64,000 nucleotides of DNA from Microlunatus soli (lineage in GTDB: Bacteria; Actinomycetota; Actinomycetes; Propionibacteriales; Propionibacteriaceae). The stretch lies in the NCBI RefSeq assembly GCF_900105385.1, contig NZ_LT629772.1, positions 4,030,001 to 4,094,000 of the forward strand, in the 5' to 3' direction. Below are positions 1-8,405 of the stretch, in pieces (the stretch's first letter is position 1; every line of letters starts with the position of its first letter). A program made the position numbers and the translations under genes. The notes under the pieces were generated by a model. That model did no database searches and was not told the DNA's origin. It saw only the letters and a list, made by a program, of their open reading frames with translations.

Positions 1-395
1 GTGGTCGAGGCTGAGAACAGACTGTGCACCGGGGTGCTCAGCTGTGGTGCCTCGGCCAGCTCGCCGGTCAGGTCGGGTTTCGGCGCACCGCACTTGACCA
101 ACACGTAGCTCTCCGGCTTGCCGCCGACCTCGGGCCGCTGGACGGTGATGACCTGGTACGACTTGTGGTAGCTGATGTCGAAGTTCGTTGCGTACTCGAG
201 CTTCTGCTTGACTCCGAAGTAGTCGGTCTTCGGGTCGAAATCGCTGATGCAGCCGGGCGACCCGCTGGACGGCGCCACCCCGGGAGCAGGCGACGATCCG
301 ACCACTCCGCAGGCGGTGGCAGCCAGGGTGGTGACGATCGCGACCAGCGCCATCGCTGCCTTGCCGGGCGTGCGATGCAGCAGCTTGTTGATCAT
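1..395 (-). CDS. Putative cobalamin ABC transporter substrate-binding lipoprotein (5' part, runs off the window)
   Basis: The ATG at 395 follows an AGGAG box about 9 nt upstream. The 131 codons seen start with a basic stretch and a hydrophobic helix ending in the lipobox LAATAC, so the product is probably exported and lipid-anchored at Cys24. The mature part reads ...FDPKTDYFGVKQKLEYATNF and ends near STPVHSLFSAST, which resembles the beginning of the periplasmic-binding (FecB/BtuF-like) fold. The cobalamin riboswitch directly upstream implies that the ligand is B12 or a related corrinoid; this is inference from context, because the binding domain lies outside the window. A siderophore-type ligand is the alternative. 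Confidence 0.7.
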   Translation of the reverse strand, partial: MINKLLHRTPGKAAMALVAIVTTLAATACGVVGSSPAPGVAPSSGSPGCISDFDPKTDYFGVKQKLEYATNFDISYHKSYQVITVQRPEVGGKPESYVLVKCGAPKPDLTGELAEAPQLSTPVHSLFSAST

Positions 396-527
396 GTACG
401 GCGAACTCCTCGTGCACACAGCTGACGCCGGGAGTCCGACCGCGACACCCGTCCGACGGATCGTGGTCGGCAGAGTGTCGGCGATCTTCCCTCGAGACCC
501 CACGACGCACGGATCGGCGATCCGCGC

Positions 528-724
528 CCCGACGGCAGGTTTTCGGACTCGTGGGCAGCGGGCCGGATCACCGGGCCCGTTCGGCCTACCGACTACCGCT
601 TCCCAGGAACCGTTCACCGCCGGATCGAGGTCCGGCGCCGTTCCCAGTGCGCTCTTGCAGTCGTCGTTCCCACTCACCGCTGCGGGGCAGTCCCGGTCTC
701 GCACCGGATTCCCTTCCCGTCGGC
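528..724 (-). promoter_or_regulatory. Cobalamin (adenosylcobalamin) riboswitch
   Basis: Read on the minus strand, the 5' part has GGGAATCCGGTGCGAGACCG followed by CTGCCCCGCAGCGGTGAG, and the 3' part has GAGTCCGAAAACCTGCCGTC, the B12-box-type core of the Rfam cobalamin family. The ends pair (CCGACGG at 718-724 with CCGTCGG at 529-535), closing P1. It lies about 130 nt upstream of the lipoprotein start. The expression platform is 396-527, where GC-rich pairing could hide the ribosome-binding site; I did not resolve the switch mechanism. Confidence 0.92.
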
Positions 725-789
725 AGCAGCGAGTCTATCGCTCAGCCCGGATCCGGGCTCAGCCCGGATCCACCACCGGTGGATCGGAC

Positions 790-1215
790 TCAGAGATGGG
801 AGAGCACGATCGCACTGCGGGTGCGGACGACGTCGTGGTGGGTGCGGATCTCGCCGAGCACGCGTTCCAGGTGGCCGGCATCGGTGCACCGGACGACCAG
901 CAACCCGTCGGCCTCGCCGGTGACGGTGTAGCCGTCGTACACCTCGGGGATCGCGGCGGCGAACTCCTTCATCTGCTCCGGCGGGATCTGTCCGTTGCAG
1001 TAGATCTCGACGAACGCCTCGATGTTCCAGCCGAGTGCGGTCGGATCGACGTCGGCACCGAAGCCGCGGATGATGCGGTCCTGCCGAAGCCGATCGACAC
1101 GGCGCTTGGTGGCCGCCGTCGACAACCCGACCTGTTGCCCCAACGAGGCATAACTTTGCCGGCCGTCTTCCATCAGCAACGCAAGAAGCTTGCGATCCGT
1201 GTTGTCGATCCGCAA
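790..1215 (-). CDS. Lrp/AsnC family transcriptional regulator
   Basis: The 141-aa product starts LRIDNTDRKLLALLMEDGRQ, the usual AsnC-type HTH (residues 1-60, recognition region GLSTAATKRRVDRL), followed by the RAM ligand-binding domain (about 65-141, including GEADGLLVVRCTD). I chose the TTG at 1215 because it begins exactly at the conserved domain and has GGAGAGGG 6-8 nt upstream; the reading frame stays open to 1365, but that extension is Arg-rich and unlike the family. The gene is divergent from the ABC exporter starting at 1364, with only about 150 bp between, so it may control that operon as well as itself. The effector (usually an amino acid) cannot be read from the sequence. Confidence 0.9.
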   Translation of the reverse strand: MRIDNTDRKLLALLMEDGRQSYASLGQQVGLSTAATKRRVDRLRQDRIIRGFGADVDPTALGWNIEAFVEIYCNGQIPPEQMKEFAAAIPEVYDGYTVTGEADGLLVVRCTDAGHLERVLGEIRTHHDVVRTRSAIVLSHL

Positions 1216-1363
1216 CGATTCGTCCCTCTCCGTCCTTGCAGAGCATAACCCGTGCGAGCCGCATCGAGTCCCGCCGCGACGACCGGGTTCGTGACAGTTG
1301 TCAGTCGGGACTGCTGACATTCCGGCGACGTGGCCCGGCCGGCCTCGGAGAAGACTGATCGGC

Positions 1364-2317
1364 ATGGCACTGGACCAAGAACTCGACCCGGCCGTTGCGC
1401 CCGGTCACCCATCACCGGCAACGACCCCGACGGCAACCCCGGCGATCCACCTGACCGGACTGACCAAGAGCTACGGCGCGGTCCGTGCGGTCGACGGCAT
1501 CGACCTGAGGATCGATGTCGGCGAACTGGTCGCCGTGCTCGGCCCGAACGGCGCCGGCAAGTCCACCATGAACGAACTGATCACCGGGCTGGTGCAGCCC
1601 GACAGCGGCCGGGTCGCGGTGTTCGGTCGGACACCGCGACAGGCGGTCGAGGCCGGTCTGGTCGGTGCGATGCTGCAGGCCGGTGCCTTGCTGCACGAGG
1701 CGACCGTCGGTGAGTTGTTGCGCCTGATGCACGGTCTGCACAGCCACCCGCTCCCGGTCGGCACGGTGATCGAGACCGCAGGCCTCGGGGACTTCCTGCG
1801 GACCCGGACCGACAAGCTGTCCGGCGGCCAGGCGCAGCGACTCCGCTTCGGTTTGGCGATCATGGCCGACCCACAGTTGTTGATCTTGGACGAGCCGACC
1901 GTCGGGATGGACGTCGAGGTCCGGCACGAGTTCTGGAACTCGATGCGCCGCTTCGCCGAGGGCGGTAGGACGGTGCTGTTCGCCACCCACTACCTGGAGG
2001 AGGCCGACCAGATCGCGGACCGGATCGTGGTGATCAACTCCGGCACCGTGGTGGCCGACGGGACCGGCGCTCAGATCAAATCCGGTGTCCTCGGCCGGAC
2101 GATCTCGATGGCCGCCGACGGTGTCGACGCCGAGCTGTTGAGCAGGCTGCCCGCGGTCAGTGACGTGGAGCAGCGGGCCGGGCGGATCCTGATCCGGAGC
2201 AGGGATTCCGATGCCACCCTGCGCGGACTGGTCGGCGACTTCCCGGCGGCGTACGACATCGAAGTGAACGCGGTCGGCCTGGAAGAAGCCTTCCTCGAGT
2301 TGACCACCCGGCGATGA
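1364..2317 (+). CDS. ABC transporter ATP-binding protein (DrrA/LnrL-like)
   Basis: The 317-aa nucleotide-binding subunit has Walker A GPNGAGKST, a Q-loop (AMLQAG), signature LSGGQAQRLRFG, Walker B LLILDEP and switch histidine in FATHYLEEADQ. The C-terminal 80 residues form the extra domain seen in ABC-2 drug/lipid exporters. The ATG at 1364 was preferred to upstream TTG/GTG codons because GGAGAAG lies just before it. The stop overlaps the permease start (ATGA), so the two are translationally coupled. The ABC-2 pair followed by a kinase and regulator recalls the linearmycin-resistance type of module, where exporter and sensor act together against membrane-active compounds; the substrate here is unknown. 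Confidence 0.95.
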   Translation: MALDQELDPAVAPGHPSPATTPTATPAIHLTGLTKSYGAVRAVDGIDLRIDVGELVAVLGPNGAGKSTMNELITGLVQPDSGRVAVFGRTPRQAVEAGLVGAMLQAGALLHEATVGELLRLMHGLHSHPLPVGTVIETAGLGDFLRTRTDKLSGGQAQRLRFGLAIMADPQLLILDEPTVGMDVEVRHEFWNSMRRFAEGGRTVLFATHYLEEADQIADRIVVINSGTVVADGTGAQIKSGVLGRTISMAADGVDAELLSRLPAVSDVEQRAGRILIRSRDSDATLRGLVGDFPAAYDIEVNAVGLEEAFLELTTRR

Positions 2318-3114
2318 GCACCGCCACGCCGTCGCAGGCCGGTGCGGTGCACCGGCCGATCCGGCTCCCGGCACCGCTGCACTACCTGCTGCACACGCTG
2401 CGACTGACGGTCAAGAACACCGGCTTCATGATCTTCTCCGTCGTCACGCCGGTCGTGCTGTACGTGGTCTTCACCCAGATCTTCGGAGCAGCACAGGCAC
2501 CCGGCGGCAATCTCAGCTGGGCGGCGATGTACATGGTCTCGATGGCCGCGTACGGCTCGCTCGGCGCAGCGATGGGCGGCGGCTCCCAGCTCGCCGTCGA
2601 ACGCCGATCGGGTTGGTTCCGGCAGCTGACGATCACCACCCTGCGGCCGCGCGCCTTCCTGCTCGCCAAGGCCGGGGTGATCATGATCGTGGTGCTGCCG
2701 GCGCTGGTGCTGGTGTTCGCGGCCGGGTTCCTGGTCGGCGACGTCCGGGCACCGGCGGCCACCTGGGCGGCCGCGCTGCTGCTGATGTGGCTGTCCCTGA
2801 TCCCGGTAGCGGTGCTCGGACTGGTGATCGGCCTCTGGGTGAAGGCCGAGACGGTGCAGGGGCTGACCACGCTCACGTTGCTGGTGATGGCGATGCTCGG
2901 CGGACTCTGGTTCCCGGCCGCGCTGATGCCGACGGCCATGCAGCGGATCGCCGAGCTGCTGCCGTCCTACTGGATCGCCGAGTTGGGCCGTTATCCGTTC
3001 GGCGCCGGGCCGTTCCCGTGGATCGGGGTGCTGGTGCTGGGCTGCTGGACGATCGGTCTGACGATCGTCGGCGCGCTGGGCTATCGTCGAGCTGCGGCGA
3101 CGAGCAAGCGGTGA
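2314..3114 (+). CDS. ABC-2 type transporter permease
   Basis: The 266-aa integral membrane protein has six predicted hydrophobic segments (first MIFSVVTPVVLYVVFTQIF, last around IGVLVLGCWTIGLTIVGALG) and the ABC-2 core motif region RSGWFRQLTITTLRPRAFLL after the second segment. It overlaps the ATPase by 4 bp and together they should form an exporter. Downstream, 62 bp separate it from the histidine kinase. The family exports drugs, lipids or polysaccharides. Confidence 0.93.
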   Translation: MSTATPSQAGAVHRPIRLPAPLHYLLHTLRLTVKNTGFMIFSVVTPVVLYVVFTQIFGAAQAPGGNLSWAAMYMVSMAAYGSLGAAMGGGSQLAVERRSGWFRQLTITTLRPRAFLLAKAGVIMIVVLPALVLVFAAGFLVGDVRAPAATWAAALLLMWLSLIPVAVLGLVIGLWVKAETVQGLTTLTLLVMAMLGGLWFPAALMPTAMQRIAELLPSYWIAELGRYPFGAGPFPWIGVLVLGCWTIGLTIVGALGYRRAAATSKR

Positions 3115-3176
3115 GCAGCCTTGCGGGCGGTCGGCTGCAGCGGTTGACCGTCGGGTGGACCGGCTGAGGAGGGACG

Positions 3177-4544
3177 ATGCGAAGCACACTGCACACACTG
3201 CTGCGGGTCGAACCCTTCGCCGAGGGCGAGGATCCCGATCGGGCGCCGACGGCCCGGTGCGGACCCGAAGCGGCCCGGCGGTGGACGCCGCGGCGTTTCC
3301 TGCAGAACCAGGGCACGATCTATCTGTTCGGTCTGGTCTTCATGATCTTCGCCGTCCAGGACATCCATGCCGGTCAGCCGACCGGCACGGAGCTGGCCTA
3401 TCGCTGGATCGGACTGGTCGGCATGTCGCTGACCTATCTGATGACGGCGTGGGCCGCGGACCTGCGGCTGCTCTGGCGCTGGGCCTACATCGGTCTGTTC
3501 GTCGCCCTGATGCTGTCCACGATCGGCTACGCCGGTTGGGGTTTCACCAACTTCGGCGTCTACCCGTCGGTGATGATCGCGACCCTGATCCCGTGGCGGC
3601 ACGCGCGCTGGGCGGTGCTGGCCTGGAACCTGGTGGTGCTGCTGACGGCGATACCGCAGTGGTCGCTGGCACCGGTGGTGCTGGCCGCGTTGGGCCTGCT
3701 GTTCGGCATCGCGGTCGGTGGCGGGTTCGAAGCCGGCCGAGTACGGCATCGGCTGCAGGCCGCCGAACAACGGGTCTCGACCCTTGCCGTCGCGGCCGAA
3801 CGGGAACGGATCGCCCGCGACCTGCACGACATCCTCGGTCATTCGCTGACCGCGATCTCGATCAAGTCCGGACTGGCCGCTCGGCTCTCCGAGGCCGATC
3901 CCGGTGCGGCCCGGGAGCAGATGACCGAGGTCGAGCAGATCGCCCGGGTCGCCCTGGCCGACGTCCGGGCGACCACCACCGGGATGCGGGAGGTCCGGCT
4001 GGCCTCGGAGATCGCCAGCTCCCGTTCGGTGTTGATGGCGGCCGGGATCGAAGCCACGGTCCCGTCGGCGTTGCCGCCGATGGCCGACGCGGAGAGTCAA
4101 CTGCTCGGCTTCGTGGTCCGCGAGGTGGTGACCAACGTCGTCCGGCATGCGGAGGCGACGCGGTGCACGATCGAGGTGCACGAGGAGGGCGTGACGATCA
4201 CCGACGACGGTGTCGGGATGCCGCGGGTCCCTCGCCGGGGCACCGGGCTGACCGGTCTGCGCCGTCGGGTCGCCGATGCCGGCGGTGTGCTGGTCGTCCG
4301 CCCGGCGGAGGGCGGCGGCACGGTCGTCCGGGCTGTGCTGACTGCGCCGAGGTCCGCTCCGGGCCGCACCGAGCCTGCCCGCCCCGAGCCTGCCCGCACC
4401 GAGCCTGCCCGGCCCGAACGGTCCCGACTCCAACCCGCGCGCCCCGAACGCGTCGTACCCGAAACCGCCCGACCCGGGCCGAATGCGGATCCGGCGCTGC
4501 CGGCGTCGCGGCTCGACCTTCCCAGCTCAGCCAGGACACGGTGA
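3177..4544 (+). CDS. Two-component sensor histidine kinase, NarL/DesK class (HisKA_3)
   Basis: The 455-aa protein starts with a good GAGGAGGG site 4-5 nt before ATG. Residues about 45-190 carry five or six membrane helices and no clear extracellular domain. The dimerisation/phosphoacceptor helix reads ERERIARDLHDILGHSL (His in LHD), followed by a HATPase_c domain with N-box REVVTNVVRHAEAT, G1 ITDDGVGMP and G2 GTGLTGLRRRV. An unusual C-terminal tail of about 65 residues after the ATPase domain is rich in Pro, Arg and Glu (EPAR repeats, 15-bp DNA repeat at 4365-4409). The product probably senses membrane or antibiotic stress and phosphorylates the overlapping regulator. Confidence 0.95.
   Translation: MRSTLHTLLRVEPFAEGEDPDRAPTARCGPEAARRWTPRRFLQNQGTIYLFGLVFMIFAVQDIHAGQPTGTELAYRWIGLVGMSLTYLMTAWAADLRLLWRWAYIGLFVALMLSTIGYAGWGFTNFGVYPSVMIATLIPWRHARWAVLAWNLVVLLTAIPQWSLAPVVLAALGLLFGIAVGGGFEAGRVRHRLQAAEQRVSTLAVAAERERIARDLHDILGHSLTAISIKSGLAARLSEADPGAAREQMTEVEQIARVALADVRATTTGMREVRLASEIASSRSVLMAAGIEATVPSALPPMADAESQLLGFVVREVVTNVVRHAEATRCTIEVHEEGVTITDDGVGMPRVPRRGTGLTGLRRRVADAGGVLVVRPAEGGGTVVRAVLTAPRSAPGRTEPARPEPARTEPARPERSRLQPARPERVVPETARPGPNADPALPASRLDLPSSARTR
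4365..4409 (+). repeat. Three tandem 15-bp in-frame repeats in the kinase tail
   Basis: Units at 4365-4379, 4380-4394 and 4395-4409 read CGCACCGAGCCTGCC with one internal change (CGCCCC in the middle unit). They encode RTEPA-RPEPA-RTEPA. Weaker copies follow. They sit beyond the ATPase domain, so copy number can vary without touching catalysis. Confidence 0.85.
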
Positions 4545-5239
4545 TGACCTCTCCTTCCGACGGCGCCGGCCTCGGTGCCGATGACGATGTGACCGCTGCG
4601 AACACCATCAGGATCCTGCTGGCCGATGATCAGGCGCTGATCCGGCAGGCGTTCGCGGCGTTGCTCGGACTGGAGCCCGACATCGAGGTCGTCGGGCAGG
4701 CTTCGGACGCCTCGGAGGTGGTCGCGCTGGCCGCCGAGCGGCATCCGGACGTGATCGTGATGGACGTGCAGATGCCCGATCCTCGCGGCGGTGGCGCCGG
4801 CGAGAGCCCGGACGGCATCACCGCGACCGCCAAGATCCTGGCCGCCGACCCCGGCATCCGGGTGATCATCGTGACGACCTTCGGCCGGCCGGGCTATCTG
4901 CGCCGGGCGATGGAAGCCGGTGCGGTCGGATTCATGGTCAAGGACGCGCCTGCCGACCAGCTGATCGAGGGCATCCGCCGGGTGCACCGTGGGCTGCGGG
5001 TGGTCGACCCGACCCTGGCCGCGGCCAGCCTCAGCGTCGGCCCGTCACCGCTCACCGAGCGCGAGACCGAGGTGTTGGCCGCGGCGGCCCACGGCGGCGC
5101 GACCAGTGCGATCGCCGGCTCGGTCTTCCTGAGCGAGGGCACCGTCCGCAATCACCTGTCCTCGGCGATGGGCAAGCTCGGCGCCGCAACCCGCGCCGAG
5201 GCCGTCCGGATCGCCACCGAGAACGGCTGGCTGCCGTAG
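4544..5239 (+). CDS. Two-component response regulator, NarL/LuxR family
   Basis: The 231-aa product has a receiver domain at about 20-145 (acidic pair ADDQ, phosphoacceptor Asp in VIVMDVQMP, conserved Lys in MVKDAP) and a LuxR-type HTH at about 165-225 (LTERETEVLAAAAHGGATS, SEGTVRNHLSSAMGKLG). The ATG overlaps the kinase stop by one base (TGATG), which fixes both the start and the coupling. After MDVQMP there is an insertion of roughly eight residues, PRGGGAGES, not usual in this loop next to the phosphorylation site. The likely target is the ABC operon upstream. Confidence 0.95.
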   Translation: MTSPSDGAGLGADDDVTAANTIRILLADDQALIRQAFAALLGLEPDIEVVGQASDASEVVALAAERHPDVIVMDVQMPDPRGGGAGESPDGITATAKILAADPGIRVIIVTTFGRPGYLRRAMEAGAVGFMVKDAPADQLIEGIRRVHRGLRVVDPTLAAASLSVGPSPLTERETEVLAAAAHGGATSAIAGSVFLSEGTVRNHLSSAMGKLGAATRAEAVRIATENGWLP

Positions 5240-5382
5240 GTCGACGCTCGGTAATGCTGAGAAACCTTGCCGCCGTCGGAACGTAATCCGACTGCTGCGG
5301 CGAGTCTCAGGCCTGCAGCCGGGCTCAGCAGCGACCATGGGCCCGACGGAAGTACGGGCGAGGGTGAAGGGTTGCGGGCTCG

Positions 5383-7044
5383 GTGAGTGGTAGGACTCGG
5401 TCGGTGGCGGCCCTGATGGTCGCCGGTGGGCTGTTGATCGCTGCCAGCGGGTGCAGCCCGAGCATCACGAGCGGTGGCAACGAGGTCGCCGACCCCGAAC
5501 AGCCGCTACAGACGGCGCTGGCCAAGCTGAAGGACGACAACAACGCCGGCATCCAGAACAACAGCATCACCGTCTCCGACGACACCGACTGCTTCTATCT
5601 CAAGCCGAACGCCGACGCCGACGCGGTGTCGGGCTCGGTCGCGTGCGGCCCGGTCCGCAGGCTCGGTCAGCCGACCGCCAAGGTCTGGGACACCTACGCG
5701 TTGACGTTCGGGCCGGCGACCGACGGCAAGGTGACCGCCACCGTCGGTGCCGTGACGGCAACCTCGGTCGACCTCGACCCGTCGCTGCTGGTCTCACCCG
5801 ACGGCACCAAGCCCGGTACGGCCGCCGATCTGCCCGCCCCACAGGCGCCGCAGACGTCGGTCGCCGATCGCGCGGTCGCGCTGCCGCTGGGCGCGATCCC
5901 CGATCTGACGTTCGCCGGGCCGACCCGGGACGCGGTCCTGAAGACTCCGACCGCGACCTTCACCGTCACCGGCGTCGCCGCTCCGAAGACGGTGCCGTCC
6001 GCACTGGTCGCCGGTACCGACGATCCGGCCGGCGTCGCCGCCTACTACCGGCCCGCCCAGGGGCAGCGGATCTACGCGGCGACGGTCAAGGTGTCGGACC
6101 CGGCCGAGCACGCTGCGGTCGCCCCGACGGCGGCACCGGGAGCGAAGCCGCAGTCGCTGTCGACGGAGCTGACGCTCGGCGTCGCCGACGGCAAGGAACT
6201 GCCGATCGCCGATGCGACCGATCCGAAGACCGACCCGGCCAAGGCCGCGGCGAAGCTGAACGTGGCCTGCCAACAGGAATCCGACCAGACCTATCCGTGC
6301 CGGCCGGACGGAACCGAGTTCATGATCATCATGACCGTGCCGGCGGACGGCGGGCTGACCCTCGGTGCGACCACTGCGGGTGAGCGGCAGGCGGTGGATC
6401 TGCAGAGCGGCCGACTCAGCTCGACGGTGTCCCAGGTCGAGTACGACCACGACAAGCTCACCACGTCGGTGGACGAGAAGTTGAAGGTGCCGTCCTATAC
6501 CGCGCGGGTCACGGTCACCAAGCCGGTGTCACCGACAGCTGACAAGAGTCCGAAAGCTGACAAGGCTTCGGAGCAGGAGCCCGGCAAGGCCTCGGCGACA
6601 CCGAGCGCCGAACCGAGCAGCAAGGCGTCGACCAAGAAGGTATCGGTCGCCCGCAAGGCGTCCTGGCGGATGACGGTCGGGTCGGCGTCGCTGACGGCCT
6701 TCGACCCGACCCGGGGCTGGGCACCCAGCGGCAAGGCCTGGCTGTCGGTACAGACCACCGGCTACACCAAGACCGACGAGGCCGACGCCTTCGCCGATCG
6801 GCGGGCCAGCAGCGTCGCGGTCACCGCGGCTGGTAGCACGTACCGTCCGGACGCCGTCACCGATGCCGACTTCGACGGTAGCGATCCGATCGGCACCGAC
6901 GACGTGACCTGGGTCTTCGAGGTGCCGCAGGACCTGAGCTCGGCGGAGTTCACGTTCGCTCCGACCGGGGTGGTCACCGCCGGCGACACTCGTGCGTCGT
7001 TCACCGCTGACGAACCGGACTCGGTCAAGATCACGTTCGGGTAG
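5383..7044 (+). CDS. Large secreted lipoprotein of unknown function
   Basis: The GTG start gives 553 aa with a lipoprotein signal peptide: SGRTRSVAALMVAGG then LLIAASGC, so Cys is the first mature residue. The rest is soluble, Thr/Ala/Asp-rich and beta-like with no motif I recognise; Cys pairs occur (TDCFYL...VACGP, NVACQQ...TYPCRP). A low-complexity linker at about residues 380-420 (SPTADKSPKADKASEQEPGK) separates a large N-terminal region from a C-terminal domain (SWRMTVGSASLTAFDPTRGW to the end). The 143-bp gap after the response regulator suggests an independent promoter. Confidence 0.85.
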   Translation: MSGRTRSVAALMVAGGLLIAASGCSPSITSGGNEVADPEQPLQTALAKLKDDNNAGIQNNSITVSDDTDCFYLKPNADADAVSGSVACGPVRRLGQPTAKVWDTYALTFGPATDGKVTATVGAVTATSVDLDPSLLVSPDGTKPGTAADLPAPQAPQTSVADRAVALPLGAIPDLTFAGPTRDAVLKTPTATFTVTGVAAPKTVPSALVAGTDDPAGVAAYYRPAQGQRIYAATVKVSDPAEHAAVAPTAAPGAKPQSLSTELTLGVADGKELPIADATDPKTDPAKAAAKLNVACQQESDQTYPCRPDGTEFMIIMTVPADGGLTLGATTAGERQAVDLQSGRLSSTVSQVEYDHDKLTTSVDEKLKVPSYTARVTVTKPVSPTADKSPKADKASEQEPGKASATPSAEPSSKASTKKVSVARKASWRMTVGSASLTAFDPTRGWAPSGKAWLSVQTTGYTKTDEADAFADRRASSVAVTAAGSTYRPDAVTDADFDGSDPIGTDDVTWVFEVPQDLSSAEFTFAPTGVVTAGDTRASFTADEPDSVKITFG

Positions 7045-7067
7045 CGTCCCGGCCTTGGCCGGCCCGG

Positions 7068-8357
7068 CTACTGGGAACCGGTTTGCTGAGGGCCGCGCTG
7101 TTCCGGATCGGGGTGTTGTGAGCCGGGCGGACCGTACTGCGGGAACTGCTGTGGTGGCTGGCCGTAGGGCTGCGGCGGCTGGTTGCCGTACGGCGGTTGC
7201 GGCTGGTTGCCGTAGGACTGTTGTGGTGGCTGGTTCCCGTACGGCTGCTGCGGTGCGGCCGGGTAGGGCTGGTACGGCCGGGTCGGCTGGCCGGGACGCA
7301 GACCGAGTCGCTCACGGCGCAGCAGGTCGATGGTGTAGACGGTCTGGAAGATCCCGACGAACGGCATCACGATCACCGAAACGACGATCAGCGGCAGGTA
7401 CATCACCAGCACACTGCCGATCAGCGGCCCGGGGCTGAACGACGACGGGTCGTCGGCCATCGGTGAGATCGTCGCCGTCAACGCTCCGGATCCGATCATC
7501 ACCGAAACGAACGAGACGGCGTAGATGACGCCGACCGGGATCAGGCTGGCGACCAGCGAATAGCCGAAGGTCCGCAGCCCGTAGCCCTTGGTCAGGCCCC
7601 AGGCCCGGCGCAACGCTTCGAGGCCACCGACCCGTTCGATGACGATCACCGGGATCAGCGGGTAGAGCCGGGTGCCGATGATCACATAACCGACGAGATA
7701 GAGCACCTCGAACGCCAGGGTGATACCGATCAGACCGACCACCGGACCGTAGATCCGCTCCGGGGTGTCGGCCGACCCGATGATCTGGGCGATCATGACG
7801 ACGCTGAGCCCGGCATACAGCAGGATCGCGACGAAGGACACCGCCAGCAACAGCAGATAGCTGGGCAGGATCCGCAGCACGAATCCGCGGGTGCCGTTCC
7901 AGGCGTCGCCGAAGGTCGGCTGCGGACCGTGGCCGCCACGGTCGGAATGCTCGATCGTCACCTGGGTGAGGCGCGACTTCATCCCCTCGGCCTTGAGCGA
8001 GAAGAACCCGGTGGCGGCACTGGCCACCAGCGTGATCAGCAACGTCAGGGCGATCGGGCCGAAGACGTCGCCGAAGGACGGCACCCGGCCGAACCGGTAG
8101 GAGCTGAACGCACCGATCAGCACGGCCATCACGGCAAGGCCCAGCAGGCCGAAGATCACCAACGAAGCCAGGAACGGCATCAGGGTGATCAACAGATAGC
8201 TGCCGAACCGGGACTTGTAGGCCCGGAACGAGCCGCTCATCATGTCGCTCAGATCGATCGGTCGGGCCGGCAGGATCGGCTGCGAACCAGATCCCAGCTG
8301 CTCGTTGCGACCGTACGGGTCGGAAGGCGGCCCTGCGGGCGGGTTGTACGGGGACAT
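7068..8357 (-). CDS. Multi-pass membrane protein with Pro/Gln/Tyr-rich tail
   Basis: The 429-aa protein has a short polar N-terminus, a conserved entry (IDLSDMMSGSFRAYKSRFGSY) typical of actinobacterial GPDPase-membrane-domain-like proteins, about six hydrophobic segments between residues 50 and 360, and a cytosolic or surface tail of about 75 residues built of QPPQ-PYGN type repeats. No catalytic motif is visible. It is convergent with the lipoprotein gene upstream (23 bp apart) and ends the minus-strand cluster running from 12.0 kb. Function is unknown. Confidence 0.9.
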   Translation of the reverse strand: MSPYNPPAGPPSDPYGRNEQLGSGSQPILPARPIDLSDMMSGSFRAYKSRFGSYLLITLMPFLASLVIFGLLGLAVMAVLIGAFSSYRFGRVPSFGDVFGPIALTLLITLVASAATGFFSLKAEGMKSRLTQVTIEHSDRGGHGPQPTFGDAWNGTRGFVLRILPSYLLLLAVSFVAILLYAGLSVVMIAQIIGSADTPERIYGPVVGLIGITLAFEVLYLVGYVIIGTRLYPLIPVIVIERVGGLEALRRAWGLTKGYGLRTFGYSLVASLIPVGVIYAVSFVSVMIGSGALTATISPMADDPSSFSPGPLIGSVLVMYLPLIVVSVIVMPFVGIFQTVYTIDLLRRERLGLRPGQPTRPYQPYPAAPQQPYGNQPPQQSYGNQPQPPYGNQPPQPYGQPPQQFPQYGPPGSQHPDPEQRGPQQTGSQ

Positions 8358-8405
8358 GCCTGCATTGTGCCCTGTGGGTGGGTCGGGAGTGCCGCGTGGA
8401 CCTGG

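Noticed and set aside
3155-5239. A 694-aa frame spanning the kinase and response regulator, which might suggest a fused hybrid regulator
   Set aside because: Its first part is an out-of-frame reading of the histidine kinase. The real regulator starts at ATG 4544 with a one-base overlap.
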